Positions 45,087 to 54,500 of a DNA stretch of 64,000 nucleotides are shown one piece after another. The DNA is taken from the NCBI GenBank assembly GCA_037176885.1, contig JAWWNJ010000107.1, forward strand, positions 310,001 through 374,000, written 5' to 3'. Each line of letters opens with the position of its first letter. The stretch's first letter is position 1. The stretch is from Favolaschia claudopus. Lineage: Eukaryota; Basidiomycota; Agaricomycetes; Agaricales; Mycenaceae. The position numbers were made by a program, and so were the translations under genes. A model generated the notes under the pieces. That model was not told where the DNA came from and did no database searches. It saw only the letters and a program-made list of their open reading frames with translations.

Positions 45087-46700
45087 TTAGAAATTTGGAT
45101 TGGCGGGTTGCTCAGTAGTAGTCCCATTTCGCGTTACCGCAAACTGATCTACTTTCTGAGTTCCCCTAAATGCGTCAACTAGGTTACACATTTGAGCTAT
45201 GTCAAACAATCCATTTGGCTGAACCGGATTTTGAACAAACTGAGGAGCAGCCGGCTGCATTCCAACAGTAAACTGTGGGACGCTAAATTGGTTAACCGGC
45301 TGGGGAGGATTTAACCCTACTAATCCAAGTCCAGGTTGCCCGGAGTTCGAATTTCTTTGCAAATTCTGAACTTGAACTTTTAGCGAGAGTAATTCGTCGT
45401 CCCTAGAGTCATACATGTGCTCAATGTCATCGACTCGGTTAACCATATTCTGCATCAAGGGCAGAGTTCCTAACGGAGACCCTTTCTTTTTGCCCTGTGA
45501 ATGCCAATATTCGTCGACTCGAATCTTTCGACAATTGCCTTCAGGATTCCTTGGAATATATTGTCCATTACCCAAGCGCATTTGTCCATTATCAAAACCT
45601 ATGTATCCCATTTCTATATGCTCCTTTTTATAAGGGCACTTATTCATGAGATGGTCTCCTAGTTCACAATAATAGCAAAGGCCGTTGCTCGACGCATTGT
45701 TATTATTATTCCCTTGATAATGATTATGACCGGAGTTCTGATAATTCCTCGGCCCGCTATCCGGTCTACCCGAGTTCCCAGGGTTGAAACTTGAAGTTCC
45801 CCCTTCGTTTGTTGACTGCGTAAACGCTGTCTTGGCTAGACTTTCCAGCTTTTTATCCTGGACAATAAATCCATCTTTAATCGCCGCAGTTAAGGCTAGG
45901 ATACTCTCATTTAGCTCAGAACTCTCCTTAGAGACTTCGGTGGCTAGATTCAGACTAACAGCTTTTGAATCCCTTGAACGAGAAGAACCTCTCTTTCTGG
46001 GTTTGATAGGCTGTGCATCCCATATCTCAGCTAACTCTGTCGCTATTTCTATAACTGAGGTAAGAGGGATTTTGTCTCCCCTGCGCTTAACTCCAGGATT
46101 ATCATGGGTTAATTGGGTAGGCCCAGTGCCCGGGTTAACCGCCGTGGCTCCTGTAGCTGGTCCAATTACTGTCCCATTAGTTGCAAACTTCTTATGAATG
46201 ATCATAGCGTTCACATTTTGCTCGAAGTCTTCATCTAAGCATCCCAAGAACTTAGCTACCAGTTGCCCATTGTCAATTGAGGCGGGCGGCTTAAGCAGTT
46301 TCTCGGCTTCGTTGAGGAAAGCTATGCTAAACCTTCTGACCTTCCCTAAGTCTGTGACGGGAATGTCTTCAAATTCAGAGCAAAGCTTTTCCAATTTACG
46401 CAGAGACCCAACCTCCGCATCCTCTAATTCTGGGAACAAGTTCCTAATTTCTTTGACCCATTGATCATAGGTCCCGGCTGCATGCGAAGGCATTCGCTCC
46501 CATTGTTCAATGATATCTTGGTCATGGATGTAGTCCAAGACCTTTTCCTTCTTTTCCTTATCCGAGGTTAGCCCTCCTGTCAGGATAACAGTAGCCATAT
46601 TCTTAAAGAATCGTCTAAGTGAATTAGCCGATTTCCCATCGAACGAAGGCCCATTTTTATCCCAGGGTGCGGGCATACGGATTCCAGTTTGGGAAGTCAT
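45087..46700 (-). CDS. gag: Gag nucleocapsid protein
   Basis: From the first ATG of the transcript (46700) the frame gives 537 aa to TAA at 45089-45087. It contains a capsid-like helical region and one CCHC zinc knuckle, CYYCELGDHLMNKC (C-X2-C-X4-H-X4-C), that packages RNA. Pro/Gln/Asn-rich linkers surround the knuckle. The same frame stays open upstream for a further 169 codons, back to a TAG at 47210-47208, without any ATG. The composition there is protein-like, so a longer form with non-AUG initiation is possible. It ends in a slippery heptamer directly before the stop, feeding the protease frame. Confidence 0.85.
   Translation of the reverse strand: MTSQTGIRMPAPWDKNGPSFDGKSANSLRRFFKNMATVILTGGLTSDKEKKEKVLDYIHDQDIIEQWERMPSHAAGTYDQWVKEIRNLFPELEDAEVGSLRKLEKLCSEFEDIPVTDLGKVRRFSIAFLNEAEKLLKPPASIDNGQLVAKFLGCLDEDFEQNVNAMIIHKKFATNGTVIGPATGATAVNPGTGPTQLTHDNPGVKRRGDKIPLTSVIEIATELAEIWDAQPIKPRKRGSSRSRDSKAVSLNLATEVSKESSELNESILALTAAIKDGFIVQDKKLESLAKTAFTQSTNEGGTSSFNPGNSGRPDSGPRNYQNSGHNHYQGNNNNNASSNGLCYYCELGDHLMNKCPYKKEHIEMGYIGFDNGQMRLGNGQYIPRNPEGNCRKIRVDEYWHSQGKKKGSPLGTLPLMQNMVNRVDDIEHMYDSRDDELLSLKVQVQNLQRNSNSGQPGLGLVGLNPPQPVNQFSVPQFTVGMQPAAPQFVQNPVQPNGLFDIAQMCNLVDAFRGTQKVDQFAVTRNGTTTEQPANPNF
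45090..45096 (-). promoter_or_regulatory. -1 frameshift site, gag to protease (A AAT TTC)
   Basis: The last sense codons of gag are CCA AAT TTC, followed by TAA. A AAT TTC is a canonical X XXY YYZ heptamer touching the stop. A -1 slip continues as CTA AAG CGT TCA AGG and reaches the protease ATG (45075) in frame. Confidence 0.8.
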
Positions 46701-47894
46701 TCTAGCTGGTCGCTGTTGGGCAACTGGTTGAATAACTGTTGGTGTTGGGTTGTTGACCGTAGACGGATCAACGGTAGGTACAAAAGTAGGCGTCTGGATA
46801 GGCGCCGTAGACGAGGTAGAGGCTTGGTCCGCCAGTTTTTCGTCTGTCGTGGGTCTAGGTATAGCCAAAGGGGAGTCCCTTAGACTAGAGGTGGAGGCAG
46901 TAGGTGCGGTAGAGATAGAAGGGTTAACTAAGGTCCTTTCGCGTGAAGCTAGAGTCCTCGAGTTAGTCCTAGCTGCCTGCTCTTCCCTTGCCCGTTGCGC
47001 TGCCGATTTGTTTTTAGTAGTAGCGGTGGGTAATCCAACCGATACTCCTGCTAAAGCCGACCTTTGAGTAGATCGTGTAGACGGTCTATCCCAATAAGTT
47101 GACGGTTGTGTGCCTGAGGCTTGATAAACCTCTTCTTCCCCTTCCTCTCCTTGCGGATTGTTAGGTAGAATGGCGAATGGTTTGTTTAAGCTTTTCGGAG
47201 AACAAGTCTACCAAAACACAAAAACCGAAAGATAGCACAAAGATTTAATCTTTAACCCCCCTCGCGGTGGGCTCCAGATGAAACGCTTGCACGCGGTCTA
47301 GTACAGCAAGTACTAGTTAGTTGTGGATTAACCCTGAAGGCCTATCTAGCTTTCAACCGCTAGCGAACCAACAAACCCAATCCTAACTACTTTCCCCCCT
47401 TGTAATGGTACTATAACTACGCCGAGTACAGCTCGTTTGATCACTTGTTTAAGATGATCGAAGGGAGCCTAAGATATAAACCTCTAACTAGTGCTAATTA
47501 CGATTGAGTGCCAGATAGAATCAAGTCCTCTCTTGACTAAAAGCCAAACGAGTGCTCAAGTCCAATATTTAGCTGATACAACACAGCTAGGCCAAGTCCA
47601 ATTCAGATTCCAAGTCCAACAAAAGCTGATACCACACAGCTAACACAGAGTTCACACAATATCCAAGTCCAATGCCGCTGATACCACACAGACGGCCTTA
47701 AAGTCCAAATTCACACTAAGAGTGGGCGCGAGTAGATTGAGAAACTTGTACAAAACGCTAAACAGAGCTCCTGGTATAGAGTTGATATAGGATGTCAAGC
47801 CCTAGATCTCTGCCTTTATTCGGGACTTTAGTCAGTTAAACCGACACGCCCTAGCTAGGTCAGGAATCCAGTACTGAACACCTTCTACCACTGG
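46701..47894 (-). promoter_or_regulatory. ATG-free leader (R-U5 to gag)
   Basis: From the TATA motif to the first gag ATG there is no ATG on the sense strand in 1,194 nt, where about 18 would be expected at random. The other strand has several. The last 507 nt are also stop-free in the gag frame. Confidence 0.7.
47259..47276 (-). other. Primer-binding site
   Basis: Two bases inside the 5' LTR, the sense strand reads TGGAGCCCACCGCGAGGG, beginning with TGG as expected for pairing to a tRNA 3'-CCA end. I did not identify the tRNA. Confidence 0.7.
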
Positions 47895-48655
47895 CCTTAT
47901 ATACTGTACATTCTAGCTTACTATTTACTGATTACTGTGCGACTGTCCATGGTCTATTTAATACATTGTCCAATAGGCATCCAGATAATTTATGATCCTT
48001 TCCTTCATCCCTGGTTTCCGATCGTTTCGCAACCACGATCAAATACGTCCACTCTCCAAGAGGTTCCTTAGTTATGAGTTCCTTGCTTAAGCCTTTGCCT
48101 GGCTTTGTGCAGAAACAGAAAGCTGAGTATCCAACGGTCATTTAGATACCCATACTTCCTATGTTCAGGCCAAGGACGGGATCTTGAACACTATCTGGAG
48201 TCCGGCTTGTGTTCCCCGTGATAGGTTTCGTGATCCCCTTGATGCGTGTAAGTGACAATGACTGTTCCGTAGATGCATCGGAGTGATGCCTTAGCCAGCC
48301 GTCCTGATCATGGTGTTTCGGCTGATCAGTTGGTTAGCCAGGCAGCCCGCTCGTCTAGCTAGAGTATGTGACAGGTGGGACGGCCATTTGTTAAGTCCCT
48401 TTGGTGGTATTTAGACAACTCGTGGACCCAAGAGGCTTTATACTCTTAGCGGAGCCCAAATACCTTTACTTGAGGTACGTCGCTCGGTCTGGTGATTTCC
48501 TTACGATACGTCCAGGTATTGCCTTGACTTGGCCGTGTCTTGGTTAGCAATCCAGGACTGATCCTAACCCTCTTGAGCCTAATAGGTAGGTACTTAGCTA
48601 GCAAAACGCGCAAATTCCTGCACATTCCACTACTAGCCTAATAGCCTGCTTATCA
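47279..48655 (-). repeat. 5' LTR (right copy)
   Basis: 1,377 bp, TG...CA bounded. Differs from the left LTR only at 48535 (G) as far as I could read. Carries the promoter for the gag-pol transcript. Confidence 0.95.
47895..47904 (-). promoter_or_regulatory. TATA box in the 5' LTR
   Basis: Sense-strand GTATATAAGG, about 620 bp upstream of the LTR/PBS border. It marks the likely end of U3. Confidence 0.55.
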
Positions 48656-48659
48656 ACGG
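48656..48659. repeat. Target-site duplication, right copy (ACGG)
   Basis: Matches 29971-29974. Removing the element and one copy restores a continuous reading frame. Confidence 0.75.
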
Positions 48660-50354
48660 TACCCGATCCCAAGTCCGTCGAAAGAGCATACAGACGTCTA
48701 CAACTGGATCCCGACGGGAGAAGGGTTGGTGCGGGAATACGAAAATGAGGTCCAAGCGATAGAGAACGCGCTGGAACACGCAGAAGGGCTCGTACGAGAA
48801 TACGAAAACGAGGTCCAAACGATAAAGAATGCGCTGGAACACGCCAAACTGAAGCTCGCGTACTCGAGGTATATTCTGGCAAAGACCGCGTTCTTTGTGC
48901 AACGCATACACCGCGTTCCTTTGGAGCTATGGATCGAAATATTTCACCTATGTTGCGATCGAGAAGGAGGATGGTCAGTGAAATCGCTCCAGCTGCTCAC
49001 CGAGGTTTGCCCCCACTGGAAGTCGATGCTGACGGAGACCAGTGCAGCCTCGCTCTGGAACCCTCTCGATATACGTGCTGCGACTGGACCAATCTTCGAG
49101 AAACGCATGACTCTAAAATACGTCACCAATTCCAACATACTGGACGTCATCTTGTCCACCGCACAGGACGAGATTGACCTCGGACTTCTGACAGACGTGT
49201 TTTTTGGACGCCATATCAAGAACATTCGACGTCTGGCCATATACAATCTGTATTCAGCAACAGGATCACTCGTGCGACACACCTTCAGCCAATCTGCCCC
49301 TATTCCCTCCATCCGAGAGCTCTATATAGTCGGCGTCGCTTGGTCCATGGGGAAACATCCCTGCACTGGCACCTTCCCTGTTTGGGCAAAAAACATGCTC
49401 TCCGAGCACCTGGAACCCGAGATACACGTGGATCGAGGGCTACTGGCACTCACCTTGATACAGTGCATCGAGCCTGATCGCAGAATCCACGTCCCTTGGT
49501 CTTCGTTGAAGGTATATGCAGAGCTAAACACAGCTCGCGAGGGCGGTTTCATCCCTACCAGACATCTGCGCCGACTCAGTTCAATCACCAAGCTGTCGTT
49601 GGGAGGAGTGTTCTTGCCCGCCATTGCGGACGGCGGACTCGTAGAGCTGGTCAACTTGATCGACTTCGAATACATCGTCCCCTGGAAATGGAGACCAGGG
49701 ACCGCGACATTCGAAGCGGTGAACTTCCCGAACCTTGAATGTCTGCGCCTACACGGCAGTCTGCGACAGACAGAGTTCTTGTTGGAAGCTAGCGACCGGT
49801 TCCACCACGATCTATCGTTCTTCCTACAACGCTGCACCTCTCTAACCACACTCGAATTGACGCTCCAGGTTGCATATAGCACATCCGTGCTAATTACCCA
49901 TCTTCGATCATGTCCGTCGCTCGTTCGACTCGAAATAGGGGCATGTCCTATCGACGCGGTGAACAACTCCCTGTTTCACGAGCTCTGCGATACAACAATC
50001 CTCCCAAACCTCAAGTTCTTGAGGGTAGCCGAAGGGAGATACCCAAGGACGGAACCCAGCGTGCTCGACGAGGCTGACTCAGCCAGAGAGATAATTAGCA
50101 TGATGGATTCGCGGTTTAGAAGTCAACTGCGCTTTATGGACTTCAAATGCAAGCATGAAGACAGGAACAAGTGGCAACGGAGTATACGAGGATGGGAATC
50201 TCATTGGATATCGGCTTGGGACTCCCCCGTGCAAGTCCCGATTGACTCTGAATGGAACCTCGCTCACGGCGCACGCTTGGCCGTCGAACAGTACAAGACA
50301 AGCCACGAAACGGACGGCGTCGAGCGCGTAGGACTACATAGCATAATGTACTGA
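48660..50354 (+). pseudogene. 3' fragment of F-box/LRR gene interrupted by the LTR element
   Basis: 564 codons continue in frame from the 5' fragment at 29846-29974, so the uninterrupted protein would be about 607 aa. In order it has a disordered N terminus, a duplicated coiled-coil block (48729-48854), a third helix, then the F-box (IHRVPLELWIEIFHLCC, LLTEVCPHWKSML). A long leucine-rich region follows (ITKLSLGGVFLP, LECLRLHG, SLTTLELTLQV, SLVRLEIGACP). No other lesion is seen, so the gene was probably intact until insertion. An N-terminally short product from a downstream start is conceivable: the 3' part keeps the whole F-box. Confidence 0.8.
48729..48854 (+). repeat. 63 bp tandem duplication in the F-box gene
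   Basis: Two 21-codon units, each starting VREYENEVQ and continuing NALEHA, diverged at a few bases. They lengthen a predicted coiled coil by three heptads without shifting the frame. Confidence 0.8.
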
Positions 50355-51169
50355 TGTGCACTTCAAAAGAGATGAGGCTCGACGTCGCGGAGCACGAATA
50401 GACAGAAGCGAGCGCTGCCAATACCCGGACTTCAATTTACGGGAACGCCTACATAGGCCATGAAAAACAACGAACCTTTGTAACTCTGGATTCGTAACTC
50501 TGTGGTAACTGTTAACCCATATCCTGCACAAATAGCGGGACGCCGAAATCAACGCCGCATCACTCGGCCGACTGATGAGGTAGCAGCGGATCAAGAATTC
50601 CTCGGCAGGACTCGTTTTGCCACACGCAGCACTGACCGTTACCCGCAAATCTCTTTCCCTGGATCTCCGCGATGTGGTGCACGTCCGTCTAGGCTGCACT
50701 ACGCAGTACCGTCCAATAGCTGGCTGTGGGCCTGAACTCAGGTCTTCGAGTTCGAGTTCGAATCAATTGCTCCTAGCCCAAATTCACGACAAAGCGTGCT
50801 CTATGTAACTCTCTTGCAATCAACTGCCTATTGAACGATTAGCCTCGCACGACACGACAATACTGGAAGAGAAAGGAACAGCCATTCAGTAAAACCAACC
50901 CCGAACAAACTAGAAGTCATGCGATGTGCGTATTGTCCCTCGACGTTAGACTGCACTCTTCCTCATTTTTGAACGCACTTTTCTCCGTGGGTTGTTAGTT
51001 GACTTCGCTTCCGAAGGCCGTCCCCAACTACCTGCCTTGGTGTTGTTCTTCTCGTGGCAGCAAGATTTTTTGGGGAAACTCGTCCCCCGTTCCATCGCCC
51101 ATCTCTGTCAGGAGGCACCGCTATGTGTGTTTCAGATGACGGACAAGAGAGGCAGGTCCCTTTCCGAGG
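50355..51169. other. Intergenic, upstream of Helitron
   Basis: No supported gene. A GAGTTC microrepeat occurs near 50740-50765. The left end of the Helitron may lie here, but no TC-start could be assigned. Confidence 0.35.
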
Positions 51170-51510
51170 CCTCATTGCTTCTCCCGTTCTCAAAAGGGAT
51201 TGCTCGGCAAATCAGTTATCCTATATGGCGCGAAACACGCTGCCACGAGTCCTGCCTTGTTCGGTCTATGCTAACTGGAAAGCCCTTATATGGACACTAG
51301 CGATGCGACGGGCACGATCTGAACTTGCTCCCTTACGAGAACTCGTCGCTCCTCCTCGTTCCTGAAAGGAGATGCTCGACAACTCAGTTTTGCTGCATCG
51401 CCCGAAAGACGCTGCCCTGGGGCTTGCCTTTTCCAGTTCATCCTAACTGGAAAGTCCTTGTATGGATATTCCTGAACCGATGGCCACGACCTGAACTTAC
51501 TTAAATACGC
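51170..51510. repeat. Diverged tandem repeat before the Helitron gene
   Basis: Two units, about 51175-51325 and 51348-51505, share the order GCTCGNCAA, CGAAANACGCTGCC, AACTGGAAAG, TATGGA and CACGANCTGAACTT with many substitutions. They end just before the start of the Rep-helicase gene. Confidence 0.6.
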
Positions 51511-51544
51511 CGTGCAATGCTTCCAGGGGCAACGCTTTCGTGCG

Positions 51545-54500
51545 ATGGCGGAGCACTCGCTGGAGTCCGCCTTTCGTTCATTCAAGTTGACGGAAGCAAT
51601 ACTGCTTGCTTCTGAGGTTATCACGCTCGGTCGCAGCGGCAAACGCACCTGGAAAGGCTTCTTGCGCCACCTGAGAGGACTCGACGACGACCAGCAGACT
51701 CGAGTCAAAGAGTTAGCTTTGGCGCGTCCAGGCTCCAAGCGCAAGGCAGGAGCCATTCAGGGTAACGCCAGCAAACGGCGCAAGCTCAACGCGGCCCCCG
51801 CGGCCCCCGCGTCTGAAGAGAGCGAGAGCGGCGATGTTTCCGACCGACCTTTATTCGACCCTCCCTCAGATGAGCTGGAGAAAGATGCAATTGCCAGGCA
51901 GGTGACGCTGCTACATTGTAGTCTTTCTCCCTGACGATGCTCGCACGCAGGTTCATAGACAGGACCGGAAACGAGGCGCTGAGGCAAGAGACTTGTATGG
52001 TCTGCGCGTCTACGAAATTCTTCTCCGATCTGGTGCCTATGAAGGTTCGAGACATTCCAAACAAACAGCACCTCGTGCCGTGCACAGCACATCCAGCACA
52101 CGTCCTCGTAGACGGAATGCTACTGGACGAGACGGCTGCGTCCAAACAACAGACTTACATTTGCACGCAGTGCAAGGCCAAGCTCTTGAAGGACCGACTA
52201 CCTCCGCTGGCCCTGGCAAACGGCATGTGGGTAGGGAAAATCCCCTTTGAACTGGCCACCCTCACTTTGCCAGAGCGATTGCTCGTTGCGCTCTACTTCC
52301 CCGCAGTGTACATAGTCAAGCTGTACCCTAGGCTGCCGAACGCGAGAGCCTGGCCAAAGGATCAAATAGCTAACGGGTTGAAAGGCAACGTGTCTACGTA
52401 TCGCCTACATGCCAGCGACGTAGCAGGCATGACATCCGGCAAAATGCCTCCTCCACCGAAAATTCTAGCAGCGACCATAGGAGTGACCTTCGTCGGAGGA
52501 AAGCGCAACATTCCGTTGCGAGTCCTGCCGGACATGTTCCGTGTTCGTCGGCAGCGCGTCTTTCAAGCTCTCCTGTGGTTGAAACAAAACAACCCCTTGT
52601 ACGCTAACGTCGAAATATCCGAGGAGACTTTAAGACTTCTACCAGAGAACGCCGTTCCCGACGAGATACTTTCCAATGTGAAGTATTCTGAAGACGTGCA
52701 CGCACTGGAGAGGGAGCAAGCGGGATATATTCCAGCCGATGCAGCTGACGAGGAAGCGGCTGGCGAGGACGATACAGAATCAGGTATGCGCCGTGTGCCT
52801 CAATCCCATACCTTCCTTGAACGCAATGTCAGACGACGGCTCCGCCATGGACGTAGATGTGCCGCCATTGGAGGACGAGTACGAGGACTACGGTACCGTG
52901 CATCGCTCGGCCAGCCACTGCCACTGACCATCGACATTTTCAGAGCCAGCCGTTATTCCGCTGCAGTCGCACGGTGTGCTAGACGTACGCGCGGACTCCG
53001 TGCCTGACAGCGTGTTGACTGCTCATGCCTTCGCCAACATCGCGACCAACGTGGTGGACAAAAATTTTGCGGTTAGGAAAAGCAGCGAATTCATCAACGA
53101 GTATGCGAGAAGGGACGAGCAGGGACGTCGATTCGACGGAGGGCCCGACAACGCGAACCACATGCTCGGTTCCTTCCCCGTGCTTTTCCCCTATGGTCAG
53201 GGAGGCATCGAGGTGGACCGCGAAGTCAACGTGTCCTACGAAGCGCATGTTCGTTGGCTGCTCCAATACGTGGACAAGCGGTTTCGCAAAGACCCGTACT
53301 TTGTATTTATGATTTTCGGCGTCTTACAGAAGCGAATGGTGTGTCGATACGCGGGGCTGCAAATCAAAAGATCTTCCCTTGTATCCAATTCCGTGTCTTT
53401 TCTCAAACTCACTCCTACCGACTTCCTCAAAGCCAGCGCAGAAGAAAATCGACGGGTACCGATCAGCAACCCCACGATTCGAGGACTCAAGAAACAGTTG
53501 ACCTCTATCCGAGCCAAAGTCCAAGGCACGGACGAGTCTCGCGTCTCCATTCGAGCCCAGGTCTGGGGGATGAACCTGTGGTTCAATCCACCTAACGTCT
53601 GGGTCACTCTAAGCTTTCCCGACGAAAGCGATCCAATCGCACAGGTCCTGGCGGGTGCGGACATCGATCTCGACAACTTCGTTGCAACTGCTGGCCCGAA
53701 CCGGGAAAGACGGCTGGAAAACATAGTAGCCGATCCCTTCGCTTCAGCTCAGTTTTTTCACCTGGCAGTTAGAGCCATCTTAGAGGAGCTGTTTGGAATC
53801 GAAAAAAAAACTCATGGCGCCCCTCGGCGACGACCAGGAATCATCGGAGTAGTCAACGCATATATTGGAACCGTGGAAGCCCAAGCCAGGGGCTCTTTAC
53901 ACTTGCACATCCTGTTCTGGTTAAAGTGGGCCCCGTCAGCAGCGGAGATGAAGGCTGCCCTCCAAACCGAAAAGTTCCGGCAGACGATCGTGGCCTTTCT
54001 GGAGAAAACCATTCGAGCGCACATTCCGGGAACCACAGGTGCTGATGTGCTGGAGTTGCCGAAAGTACCGGAGCTTGCCTATTCGCGCCCGGAAGACCCT
54101 CGTCGCGCCAACTACGAGCAGAGGCGGAATCGCGCCGAAGCAGCGATAGCGAGAGCTGTGCAAACACACAAGTGTAGACCTACTACATGCCAACGAGTGC
54201 GCAACGGAAGACTTGTATGTAAAAGACGAGCGCCGTGGCCAGTTGCACCAGAGCCGTGGATCGAGCCGACTGGAGAATGGGGTCCTCGACGCCTTTACGG
54301 CTTGTTAAACGCATGGAATCCTCCTCTTCTACAAGTCACGCGGTCGAATCAGGATATCAAACTAATAACCAACGGCCAGTTCACTAAGGACATCACTTTT
54401 TATATCACGTTGTACATCGCCAAAAAGCAGAACCAAGCATCGAATGCTTCCGCGTTGCTAGCTAAAAGCCCAGCTTTCCAACGGCGATACCAGAATGCCA

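Larger units (their letters stand above)
29975..48655 (-). mobile_element. Giant Ty3/Gypsy-type LTR retrotransposon with antisense cargo genes
   Basis: The element is 18,681 bp between direct 1,377 bp LTRs with TG...CA ends and an ACGG(T) target duplication. Read on the minus strand, the order is 5' LTR (right), PBS, gag, protease, pol (RT, RNase H, integrase), about 8 kb of cargo, polypurine tract, 3' LTR (left). RT-RH-IN order is that of Ty3/Gypsy (Metaviridae). The coordinate offset between LTRs is constant at 17,304, so no indels separate them, and I found one substitution (31231 A versus 48535 G). Gag, protease and pol frames are intact. The cargo is five intron-containing genes on the opposite strand. 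It looks recently transposed and possibly still active. Confidence 0.93.

Noticed and set aside
39512..47067. Plus-strand ORFs opposite gag, protease and pol
   Set aside because: Shadows of the strong minus-strand coding frames; no motifs, and not continuous with the cargo genes.
50740..50770. TTCGAATC-like sequence as a tRNA T-loop
   Set aside because: It belongs to a GAGTTC microrepeat; no cloverleaf can be drawn around it.
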